From: a bacterium
Lineage (GTDB): Bacteria > Bacteroidota > Bacteroidia > Cytophagales > Thermonemataceae
Assembly: GCA_025362415.1 (NCBI GenBank)
Contig: JANYGM010000190.1
Coordinates: forward strand, 1-7,547
Length of the DNA stretch: 7,547 bases
Direction of reading: 5' to 3'
Position numbers and translations under genes: made by a program. Below, in pieces: positions 1 to 4,982 of this stretch; the first letter of the stretch is position 1, and the number at the start of each line of letters is the position of its first letter. Under the pieces are notes generated by a model that was not told the DNA's origin, searched no databases, and saw only the letters and a list, made by a program, of their open reading frames with translations.

Positions 1-1
1 C

Positions 2-109
2 GAAAAACAAAATGATATTTTAGTCGCAAAAAGGCAAAAATATAATGGTATGTCGTGGTCTTCAAATGGCTCATTAGCAATTACTTTGGTTACTGCAAGT
101 TTTTACTAA
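2..109 (+). CDS. 3' end of an unrecognised ORF, cut by the window edge
   Basis: Frame 2 is open from the window edge to a TAA at 107-109 and gives 35 residues, including GMSWSSNGSLAI. Codon choice looks like real coding sequence. The GMSWSxxGS pattern recalls the C-terminal ends of some transposases, but this is a weak impression and no family is claimed. A second coding-looking frame (114-233, ending in residues IEIMSK) follows at once in a different frame and has no ATG. The 3' end may therefore be frameshifted or rearranged. The region upstream of the window would settle what it is. Confidence 0.35.
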   Translation, partial: EKQNDILVAKRQKYNGMSWSSNGSLAITLVTASFY

Positions 110-365
110 ATAATTTGCAACGGAACTTTTACACCAACAAAGAATTTCAGAAAATCAAAAAATTTCTGATACTAATGTTTTTTGTGGTGTAGAAATTATT
201 GATAATCAGCAAATTGAAATTATGTCAAAATAAACAATGGGCAAGTCCCATGGCGGAAATACACTTTTTGAACAGTTTTTCTTGAAGACCACAAAAAACA
301 TTAGTATCAGTGATTTTTAAACTTAATTTCAATAATTTTAAACCAAATTTTAAACAACAAACTTT
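110..365. other. Gene-poor spacer dense in inverted repeats
   Basis: No complete gene is visible in these bases. The stretch holds a coding-like open frame without a start (114-233), the 145-base inverted-repeat element listed separately, and several smaller inverted repeats: TCAGAAA at 147-153 with TTTCTGA at 163-169, TACACCA at 130-136 with TGGTGTA at 185-191, and AATTTCT at 161-167 with AGAAATT at 191-197. The last 55 bases before the dehydrogenase are A/T-rich leader. I see no clear TAnnTTTG promoter, so where transcription of the next gene starts is unknown. Confidence 0.5.
166..310. repeat. 145-base segment bounded by perfect 23-base inverted repeats
   Basis: Bases 166-188 (beginning CTGATACTAATG) and 288-310 (ending CATTAGTATCAG) are exact reverse complements over 23 positions, with 99 bases between them. 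A smaller hairpin, ATGGG at 237-241 with CCCAT at 247-251, sits inside. The layout would suit a MITE-like element or a folded RNA. No matching target-site duplication is obvious on the flanks, and the left arm lies within a coding-like frame, so a local rearrangement is equally possible. The inverted repeat itself is certain; its nature is not. Confidence 0.6.
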
Positions 366-1160
366 ATGGGAAACGGAAAAGTAGCCTTGATTACAGGCAG
401 CACAAGTGGTATTGGACTAGGTATTGCAGAAGCTATGGCAAAAGCAGGTTATGATATTATGTTCAATGGTCTTGTAAGAGATGATGCAGAAAAAGAAATA
501 GCACAAAAAATTGCTACAGATATTGGCACAAAATATGGCGTAAAAACGCTTTTTTCTCCTGCTAATATGATGAAACCAGAGGAAATAAGAGCAATGGTTT
601 TGGAGGCAGAAACAACGCTTGGACGCATTGATGTACTTGTAAACAATGCTGGTATTCAGTACGTTGCGCCTATTGATGAGTTTCCAGAAGACAAATGGGA
701 TGCTATTATTGACATCAATATGAACTCTGCTTTTCACACAAGTAAAGCCGTTTGGAAAGGTATGAAAGCACGCAATTTTGGTAGAATTATCAATATTACC
801 TCTGCTCACGCCTTACAAGCATCAGAATTTAAGTCTGCTTACGTTACATCAAAACACGGAATTACGGGTTTTACAAAGGTTTTGGCATTGGAAGGTGCGC
901 CTTTTGGTATTACTTGTAATGCTATTTGTCCAGGTTATGTGCTTACGCCACTTGTGCAAAAGCAAATCCCAGACCAAATGAAAACGCACAATATGACTGA
1001 AAAAGAAGTTATTGAGAAAGTAATGCTTTATAAGCAAGCTATCAAAGAGTTTGTAAAAGTGGAAGATTTGGGCGCATTGGCAGTCTTTTTGGCATCAGAA
1101 GTAACATCTATGATTACTGGCGTGTCGCTGCCTATTGATGGTGGTTGGTCTGCACAATAA
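366..1160 (+). CDS. bdhA: D-3-hydroxybutyrate dehydrogenase (SDR family)
   Basis: This 264-residue cytoplasmic enzyme is expected to interconvert (R)-3-hydroxybutyrate and acetoacetate with NAD(H), in polyhydroxybutyrate or ketone-body metabolism. It has the classical short-chain dehydrogenase layout. The cofactor loop TGSTSGIG is at residues 10-17 and NNAG at 93-96. The catalytic residues are Ser146, Tyr159 and Lys163 (YxxxK), with Asn118 as the likely fourth tetrad member. What separates it from generic SDRs is the close match to the hydroxybutyrate dehydrogenase pattern: NNAGIQ near 93-98, CNAICPG at 184-190, LTPLVQKQI at 193-201 and the ending DGGWSAQ. Length is normal for the family. The ATG follows an A/T-rich leader with no Shine-Dalgarno sequence. 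It stands alone, with repeat-rich spacers on both sides and no polyhydroxybutyrate genes in view. The symbol is by family resemblance. Confidence 0.93.
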   Translation: MGNGKVALITGSTSGIGLGIAEAMAKAGYDIMFNGLVRDDAEKEIAQKIATDIGTKYGVKTLFSPANMMKPEEIRAMVLEAETTLGRIDVLVNNAGIQYVAPIDEFPEDKWDAIIDINMNSAFHTSKAVWKGMKARNFGRIINITSAHALQASEFKSAYVTSKHGITGFTKVLALEGAPFGITCNAICPGYVLTPLVQKQIPDQMKTHNMTEKEVIEKVMLYKQAIKEFVKVEDLGALAVFLASEVTSMITGVSLPIDGGWSAQ

Positions 1161-1161
1161 T

Positions 1162-1196
1162 TTTTGAGGTGTGAGATATGAAGTGTGAGATAAGTA
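1162..1196 (+). repeat. Degenerate heptamer array just after the dehydrogenase gene
   Basis: Starting two bases after the stop codon, the sequence reads in steps of seven: TTTTGAG, GTGTGAG, ATATGAA, GTGTGAG, ATAAGTA. GTGTGAGATA occurs twice, 14 bases apart. It belongs to the same degenerate family as the arrays at 1455, 1797, 4261, 5759 and 5811. Confidence 0.6.
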
Positions 1197-1212
1197 TACT
1201 GCAAACAGTTTT

Positions 1213-1417
1213 AATTTCGGAAAAGGTATTGAAGTCCAGCGGACTAATATATTTATAGAAAAACAGGTCAAAAAAATGTATTCAGCTCCAGCGGAGTTGT
1301 ACTAGCAATGGCTAATTTTATATATATTTCGCTCCACTGGAGCGAAATATTTATAAATGATATTGCTATAAATATGCCGTTCCTCTGGAACTAATACAAA
1401 TTTATTTTTCTGAAATT
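1213..1417. repeat. Cluster of four small hairpins with conserved ATATTTATAG tails
   Basis: Four short palindromes centred on a TCCANNGGA-like core follow one another. Unit 1 is AGTCC-AGC-GGACT (1233-1245) followed by ATATTTATAG (1249-1258). Unit 2 is CAGCTCC-AGC-GGAGTTG (1283-1299), with no tail. Unit 3 is the long palindrome near 1337, with ATATTTATAA (1347-1356). Unit 4 is inverted: CTATAAATAT (1366-1375) precedes GTTCC-TCT-GGAAC (1379-1391). GTATT stands just before units 1 and 2, and before unit 4 read on the minus strand. The cluster edges also match in inverted orientation: AATTTCGGAAAA (1213-1224) against TTTTCTGAAATT (1406-1417), 11 of 12 bases. It resembles a composite, non-coding mobile repeat of the REP or MITE kind. 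No transposase is nearby. Confidence 0.65.
1317..1357. repeat. Long palindrome, unit 3 of the hairpin cluster
   Basis: Bases 1324-1350 are a perfect inverted repeat around C1337 (TTTCGCTCC...GGAGCGAAA), giving about 12 base pairs with a 3-base ACT loop. After one mismatch (1323/1351) pairing continues outward to 1317/1357. It could fold in RNA or extrude in DNA. It might end transcription from the dehydrogenase gene, but the flanks are mixed A/T and not a clear T-run. Confidence 0.6.
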
Positions 1418-1454
1418 CTTACTTTTTAGCTTACTTCAAATAAAAATATTTCCA

Positions 1455-1496
1455 TTCATAATCCACAATTCACAGTTAAAAATTCATAATTATTTA
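1455..1496 (-). repeat. Degenerate heptamer array, inverted orientation
   Basis: The + strand reads TTCATAA, TCCACAA, TTCACAG, TTAAAAA, TTCATAA, TTATTTA in steps of seven. On the minus strand this gives units such as TTATGAA, CTGTGAA and TTGTGGA, the same family as GTGTGAG/ATATGAA at 1162. It ends just upstream of the rpmI promoter. Confidence 0.55.
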
Positions 1497-1504
1497 AAAT
1501 ATTT

Positions 1505-1534
1505 TTTGAATTTCAATAAATAATACTACCTTTG
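1505..1534 (+). promoter_or_regulatory. Bacteroidota-type promoter for rpmI-rplT
   Basis: TTTG (1505-1508) and TACCTTTG (1527-1534) are 18 bases apart and match the Bacteroidota primary sigma consensus TTTG-N(17-23)-TAnnTTTG at every defined base. Transcription should begin near 1538-1541, leaving a leader of about 65 bases before the L35 start. Confidence 0.85.
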
Positions 1535-1539
1535 CAGTC

Positions 1540-1575
1540 CGTTATTTCTACTGCGTTTTGTGGTATTCTATAACG
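1540..1575 (+). promoter_or_regulatory. Possible leader hairpin at the 5' end of the rpmI-rplT mRNA
   Basis: CGTTAT (1540-1545) pairs exactly with ATAACG (1570-1575). A nested stem ACTGC (1550-1554) with GTGGT (1560-1564), which includes two G-U pairs, fits inside the loop. The fold starts almost at the predicted transcript end. In other bacteria L20 represses its own operon through a structured leader, so an operator role is conceivable. I could not match this fold to a known L20 site. Confidence 0.3.
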
Positions 1576-1604
1576 AATATTAAATTATCTAAATTTCAGC
1601 AGTT

Positions 1605-1799
1605 ATGCCTAAAATGAAAACCAAATCTGGAGCAAAAAAACGCTTCAAATTGACAGGAACTGGCAAAATTAAGCGTAAACACGCTTTCAAAAGCCATATC
1701 TTGACTAAAAAATCAACAAAAAGAAAACGTAATCTGACACATTCTGGGCTTGTGAGCGCAGGTGATACAGTACGTGTAAAATTGATGCTAAATATCTAG
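1605..1799 (+). CDS. rpmI: 50S ribosomal protein L35 (bL35)
   Basis: This 64-residue, very basic protein begins MPKMKTKSGAKKRF and has HAFKSHILTKKSTKRKR near residues 26-42, both signatures of L35. It is a late-assembling protein of the large ribosomal subunit that contacts 23S rRNA. The full normal length is present. The start has no Shine-Dalgarno sequence. The usual infC (IF3) partner is not upstream: the preceding gene is the dehydrogenase, and a dedicated promoter lies about 70 bases ahead. The stop codon TAG is also the first three bases of a heptamer repeat array. rplT follows after an unusually long 175-base gap. Confidence 0.97.
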   Translation: MPKMKTKSGAKKRFKLTGTGKIKRKHAFKSHILTKKSTKRKRNLTHSGLVSAGDTVRVKLMLNI

Positions 1800-1836
1800 T
1801 GAGTTGTGAGTTTTCAGTTGTGAGTTGTGAGTTTTT
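1797..1836 (+). repeat. Degenerate heptamer array starting at the rpmI stop codon
   Basis: Read in sevens from the stop codon, the sequence is TAGTGAG, TTGTGAG, TTTTCAG, TTGTGAG, TTGTGAG, followed by TTTTT. The array accounts for part of the long gap between rpmI and rplT. The rest of the gap (1837-1974) is A/T-rich and has one small hairpin, AAGTTT (1932-1937) with AAACTT (1941-1946). I found no separate promoter there, so rplT is probably cotranscribed with rpmI. Confidence 0.65.
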
Positions 1837-1974
1837 GTAAATTTTCATAATAAATTATTGATAACTACTTCATTTTTAGATATTCAGTTTTCAAAATCCA
1901 GTTATTGTTCCACCAGATTTAAGGTTAAAGCAAGTTTAATAAACTTCACCAAAAATCAAAAAACAAATTAAAAT

Positions 1975-2331
1975 ATGCCTCGTTCCGTCAATGCCGTTGC
2001 TTCTAGAGCACGCAGAAAAAAAATGATGAAATTTGCCAAAGGTTTCTTTGGTAGAAGAAAAAACGTGTGGACTATAGCCAAAAACGCAGTTGAAAAAGCG
2101 TGGGGCTATGCTTACCGTGATAGAAAACAAAAGAAAAGAGATTTTAGAGCTTTGTGGATTGCCCGTATCAATGCTGGTGCAAGACAATTTGACCTTTCTT
2201 ACTCAAGATTTATGGGATTATTCCACAAATCAGGAATGGAACTAAACCGCAAAGTGCTTGCAGATTTAGCAATGAACCACCCAGACGCTTTTAAAGCAGT
2301 AGTGGAGAAAGTTAAAGCGGTTCAAGCATAA
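1975..2331 (+). CDS. rplT: 50S ribosomal protein L20 (bL20)
   Basis: This 118-residue basic protein is full length for L20 and begins MPRSVNAVASRARRKKMMK. It carries the family signature KGFFGRRKN (22-30), the long helix with RDRKQKKRDFRALWIARINA (48-67) and the C-terminal globular segment SRFMGLFHKSG. It binds 23S rRNA early in 50S assembly, and in several bacteria it also represses its own operon. The start context is A-rich with no Shine-Dalgarno sequence. It is the last gene of the rpmI-rplT transcript, with a strong terminator directly after the stop. Confidence 0.97.
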   Translation: MPRSVNAVASRARRKKMMKFAKGFFGRRKNVWTIAKNAVEKAWGYAYRDRKQKKRDFRALWIARINAGARQFDLSYSRFMGLFHKSGMELNRKVLADLAMNHPDAFKAVVEKVKAVQA

Positions 2332-2340
2332 TTTTATCTC

Positions 2341-2377
2341 AAAGAAGACTTCACTTTAAGTGAAGTCTTCTTTTTTT
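2341..2377 (+). terminator. Rho-independent terminator of rpmI-rplT
   Basis: Bases 2341-2355 pair with 2359-2373 (AGAAGACTTCACT against AGTGAAGTCTTCT at the core), with a 3-base loop and a run of seven T at 2371-2377. It begins nine bases after the rplT stop codon and separates the ribosomal protein transcript from the rhomboid gene. Confidence 0.93.
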
Positions 2378-2388
2378 AGTTTCCTTTC

Positions 2389-2419
2389 TTTGAATTTTCC
2401 TAATATTTCCCTAAATTTG
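2389..2419 (+). promoter_or_regulatory. Bacteroidota-type promoter for the rhomboid gene
   Basis: TTTG (2389-2392) and TAAATTTG (2412-2419) are 19 bases apart and fit the consensus TTTG...TAnnTTTG exactly. The site follows the rplT terminator and predicts a transcript start near 2424, with a leader of about 45 bases. Confidence 0.85.
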
Positions 2420-2468
2420 TTGGAAATAAAGAATTCAATACAAATTCACAAAAAAATACCTACAAAAT

Positions 2469-3095
2469 ATGCCAACATTTGCTTTTACTTATATTTTGAT
2501 TGCTATCAATATTCTTATGAGTGTACTAGCGTGGAACAACGCTAATTTTATGCAAAAATGGATTTTTCACCCTGTAAGTATTGCTCGTAATGGTGATTAT
2601 TGGCGTTTTTTGACTTCGGGCTTTATTCACGCTGACGGTATGCACTTGTTTTTCAATATGTTTGCCTTGTTTTCTTTTGGGTTAAATGTAGAGTTTAATT
2701 TGGTGTTGCATTATGGTGAATTGGGTAGATATTTGCTTATTATCATTTATGTTTTGGCTATTGTCGCATCAGATTTGCCAAGCTATTTCAAATATAAAAA
2801 AGATATGTATTATAGTGCTTTGGGTGCATCTGGAGCGGTTTCTGCTATGATTTTTGCAAGTATTTATTTTGCACCTTTAAGCAAAATAAGCCTGTATTTT
2901 ATCCCTATTCCAGGTTTTATTTTTGGAATTTTGTACCTTGTTTATTGTTCTTATATGGTCAAAAATGCCAAAGATAATATTGGACACGATGCCCATTTTT
3001 ATGGCTCTGTTTTTGGATTTTTCTCTGCACTACTTCTTTATCCTACTGGTGTAGATAGTTTTATAACACAAATAGGAAGTTTTAAACCTTTTTAA
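2469..3095 (+). CDS. Rhomboid-family intramembrane serine protease
   Basis: This 208-residue multi-pass membrane protein is predicted to cleave other membrane proteins within or next to the bilayer. The serine-histidine pair is intact. The active-site motif GASG is at residues 119-122 with nucleophile Ser121, and His176 lies in AHFYG of the last core helix. The conserved His59-xxx-Asn63 (HLFFN) of the second helix, which helps form the oxyanion hole, is also present. WRFLTSGFIH at 45-54 is the usual lead-in to that helix. Hydrophobic stretches sit near 5-20, 56-72, 86-101, 118-135, 143-162 and 176-191, consistent with a compact six-helix rhomboid core and no extra domains. It has its own promoter and no Shine-Dalgarno sequence. 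The substrate cannot be told from the window. Confidence 0.93.
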   Translation: MPTFAFTYILIAINILMSVLAWNNANFMQKWIFHPVSIARNGDYWRFLTSGFIHADGMHLFFNMFALFSFGLNVEFNLVLHYGELGRYLLIIIYVLAIVASDLPSYFKYKKDMYYSALGASGAVSAMIFASIYFAPLSKISLYFIPIPGFIFGILYLVYCSYMVKNAKDNIGHDAHFYGSVFGFFSALLLYPTGVDSFITQIGSFKPF

Positions 3096-3112
3096 TACTT
3101 CTCTGTATAGCC

Positions 3113-3136
3113 GTTGTTTGTGTCTTCACAAACGAC
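3113..3136 (+). other. 10-base-pair hairpin between rhomboid gene and prfB
   Basis: GTTGTTTGTG (3113-3122) pairs with CACAAACGAC (3127-3136), with one G-T pair and a TCTT loop. No T-run follows, so it is not a standard terminator. It could be an attenuator or RNA-processing signal in a shared rhomboid-prfB transcript. No clear TAnnTTTG promoter was found between the two genes. Confidence 0.5.
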
Positions 3137-3175
3137 ACCAAGTATTTAATTTTATCAAATTTAACATCAATAAAA

Positions 3176-4253
3176 ATGACAACGGAACAACTAAAAGATG
3201 CAAAAATGCGTTCAGACGCTTTGAGGAGGTATCTTTGACTACGCTCACAAGATAGAAGAAATTAAAAATCTTCAAGAACAAACCCTTACACCTACTTTTT
3301 GGGACACACCAAAAGCTGCTGAAATTATCCTAAAAGAAATAAAAGCACTCAAATTTTGGACAGATGATTACGACCAATTAGCTACTTCACTTGCTGATTT
3401 GGACGTTTTGAATGAGTTTTTGCAAGCTGGAGAAGTGACTGCAGAAGAAATAGAACAAGAATACCAAAAAATATTGGTATTACTTGACGAGCTAGAATTT
3501 AAGAAAATGCTTAGTGGTGAGGAAGATAGCCTTAGTGCAGTCATTGAAATAAATGCTGGTGCAGGTGGCACAGACAGCCAAGATTGGGCAGAAATGCTAA
3601 GACGTATGTATATTCTTTGGGGTGAAAAACAAGGGCATAAAGTTGCTGAAATCTCTTATCAAGCGGGTGACGTGGCAGGCTGCAGGTCTGTTGTACTGGA
3701 GTTTGAAGGCAATTTTGCGTATGGTTACCTCAAAGCAGAAATAGGCGTGCATAGACTTGTGCGCATTTCTCCATTTAATTCAAACGACAAACGCCAGACT
3801 TCTTTTGCCTCTGTTTTTGCTTATCCTGTTGTTGATGAACGTATCAATATTGAAATAAACCTTTCTGATATTGAATGGGATACGTTTCGTGCAGGTGGCG
3901 CAGGAGGGCAAAATGTCAATAAAGTAGAAACTGCGGTACGCCTCAAACATAAACCTTCTGGGATTATTATTGAGTGTCAAGAACAGCGTTCACAAATTCA
4001 AAACAAAGATAAAGCACTTCAATTACTTAAATCTAGGCTTTATCAGGTGGAAGTGGACAAAAAAAATGAGGAAAAAGCTAAAATTGAAGGTACAAAAAAA
4101 CGTATTGATTTTGGCTCACAAATCAGAAATTATGTTTTGCATCCTTACAAACTTATCAAAGATTTGCGCACAGGAACAGAACGGACAGACGTACAAAACG
4201 TACTTAATGGAGATTTGAATGGCTATATTAAAGATTTTTTGATGCAACAATAG
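3176..4253 (+). CDS. prfB: Peptide chain release factor 2, made by +1 programmed frameshift
   Basis: RF2 recognises UGA and UAA stop codons and triggers peptide release. The coding sequence is split. ATG at 3176 opens a 20-codon frame (MTTEQLKDAKMRSDALRRYL) that ends at TGA 3236-3238. Skipping T3236 and continuing at GAC 3237 gives 338 more residues, 358 in all, a normal RF2 length. The anticodon-like tripeptide SPF is at residues 198-200, and the catalytic GGQ is at 243-245 within AGGAGGQNVNKVETAV. The residue four before GGQ is Ala239, where E. coli K-12 has Thr246. GTERTDVQNVLNGDL near the end is typical of class I factors. The gene ends in TAG, which RF1 reads and RF2 does not. RF2 shortage makes ribosomes pause at the internal TGA and favours the shift, so the protein controls its own synthesis. 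Confidence 0.96.
3224..3239 (+). promoter_or_regulatory. RF2 autoregulatory +1 frameshift site
   Basis: The site reads AGGAGG TAT CTT TGA C. It contains the elements known from E. coli prfB: a Shine-Dalgarno-like AGGAGG (3224-3229), 3 bases of spacing, the slippery CTT (3233-3235), the UGA stop (3236-3238) and C as the following base, a poor termination context. The peptidyl-tRNA slips from CTT to TTT and reading resumes at GAC. AGGAGGT is a perfect match to the anti-SD end of 16S rRNA. Confidence 0.95.
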
Positions 4254-4260
4254 TTTTTAA

Positions 4261-4345
4261 AATACGAGATTTGCAATACGAGGTACGAAATATTCACTTG
4301 TTCTAGAATATTTCGTACCTCGTATTTATAACTTCATACCTCAAA
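4261..4345. repeat. Opposed heptamer arrays forming a 21-base-pair hairpin
   Basis: Steps of seven give AATACGA, GATTTGC, AATACGA, GGTACGA, AATATTC on the left and ATTTCGT, ACCTCGT, ATTTATA, ACTTCAT, ACCTCAA on the right. The right side is the left family in inverted orientation. As a result 4275-4295 and 4306-4326 are exact reverse complements over 21 bases (GTACGAAATATTC against GAATATTTCGTAC at the inner end) with a 10-base loop. Lying between convergent prfB and the lipoprotein gene, it may serve as a two-way terminator, although neither flank has a good T-run. Confidence 0.7.
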
Positions 4346-4840
4346 TTATTGTTTTGTATAAGTTTTTTCAGATTTGTTGTAGAAAAAACTCAACTCTTTA
4401 TTTTTACTAAAAAAGGCTTTCATTTCTGCGCCAGATTTGAAAGTTTCAGTAATATTGTCTGTTACTTCAAACAAAACAAAGGTTTTTTCGTCTGGGCGTG
4501 TCATTTTGAAAAAATAATATTTGCCATCTTCTTTGTTTTTCAAATTTAGAAATTCTACATTCCCAATAGTCGTAAAATACCCTTCGTGGAGTTTTTGAGT
4601 ATATTTTTTTTCGTTGGTATCATAGTCATTTTGCTCAAAAGTGTACATTTTATCTTCTTTTGACTTAGAAATAAGGTAAAAATTAGGGTTTTCGCTACCA
4701 CCATTTTCTACCCATTTTGCTATCAAATCTTTTTTGAGCTTTTGGTTAGGCATGTCTAGTGCCACATCAGAAGAATAAGGGCAAGCCATCAAGACGAAAG
4801 CCATAGCAAAAATCATTGCGAAATTAAGAATTTTTTTCAT
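4346..4840 (-). CDS. Small secreted lipoprotein of unknown function
   Basis: I chose the ATG at 4838-4840, giving 164 residues. From there the protein starts MKKILNFAMIFAMAFVLMAC, a textbook lipoprotein signal with lipobox LMAC and acylated Cys20. The frame stays open to 4897, but that start would add 19 residues before the signal peptide and overlaps the likely promoter. The mature part begins CPYSSDVALD. After the lysine-rich stretch NQKLKKDLIAKW (32-43) it alternates polar and aromatic strand-like segments, such as NFYLISKS, YTFEQ, EGYFTTIG and GKYYFFKMT. This suggests a small beta-barrel or lipocalin-like fold, which is inference only. It is probably anchored in a membrane facing the periplasm or outside. 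It stands alone, convergent with prfB. Confidence 0.8.
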   Translation of the reverse strand: MKKILNFAMIFAMAFVLMACPYSSDVALDMPNQKLKKDLIAKWVENGGSENPNFYLISKSKEDKMYTFEQNDYDTNEKKYTQKLHEGYFTTIGNVEFLNLKNKEDGKYYFFKMTRPDEKTFVLFEVTDNITETFKSGAEMKAFFSKNKELSFFYNKSEKTYTKQ

Positions 4841-4886
4841 AACTGTTTTTTTAGAATTGTTGATTTTGATTTGAAAATTATTGAAA

Positions 4887-4894
4887 CAAAAATA
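4887..4894 (-). promoter_or_regulatory. Probable -7 element of the lipoprotein gene
   Basis: On the minus strand this is TATTTTTG, a full match to TAnnTTTG. It would give a leader of roughly 40 bases to the ATG at 4840. No TTTG is found at the right distance upstream, so only half of the promoter is supported. Confidence 0.45.
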
Positions 4895-4944
4895 CAAAAA
4901 AATAGAATAACTTCACGTTTATTTTATAAAAAGCGTGTTCCTAT

Positions 4945-4973
4945 TTACGAAAAGTGCTTTTCATCTTACGAAA
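4945..4973. other. Palindrome and direct repeat ahead of the RluA-domain gene
   Basis: GAAAAG-TG-CTTTTC (4949-4962) is a perfect inverted repeat flanked by two copies of TTACGAAA (4945-4952 and 4966-4973), 21 bases apart. It lies within 40 bases of the next start codon. It might be an operator or another worn heptamer array (21 is three sevens). There is no direct support for either. No convincing promoter was found for the gene at 4983. Confidence 0.25.
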
Positions 4974-4982
4974 TAAAAAACA

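Noticed and set aside
417..809. 130-codon open frame on the minus strand
   Set aside because: It is antisense to the dehydrogenase gene, has no recognisable family, and is rich in Cys, Phe and Ile as expected from reading an AT-rich gene backwards.
1534..1554. GCAGT/ACTGC hairpin in the rpmI leader
   Set aside because: The left arm overlaps the promoter's -7 element and lies before the predicted transcript start, so it would not be present in the RNA.
2360..2545. 61-codon + strand open frame before the rhomboid gene
   Set aside because: It begins inside the rplT terminator stem and runs through the rhomboid promoter into the rhomboid gene in another frame.
3399..4253. RF2 starting at the TTG at 3399
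   Set aside because: This would lose 74 residues of the conserved N-terminal domain. The frame is continuous upstream to the +1 frameshift site, and the 20-codon leader from ATG 3176 has the normal RF2 start.
4841..4897. Upstream start of the lipoprotein gene at 4897
   Set aside because: It adds 19 residues before a perfect lipoprotein signal peptide and would overlap the TATTTTTG promoter element.
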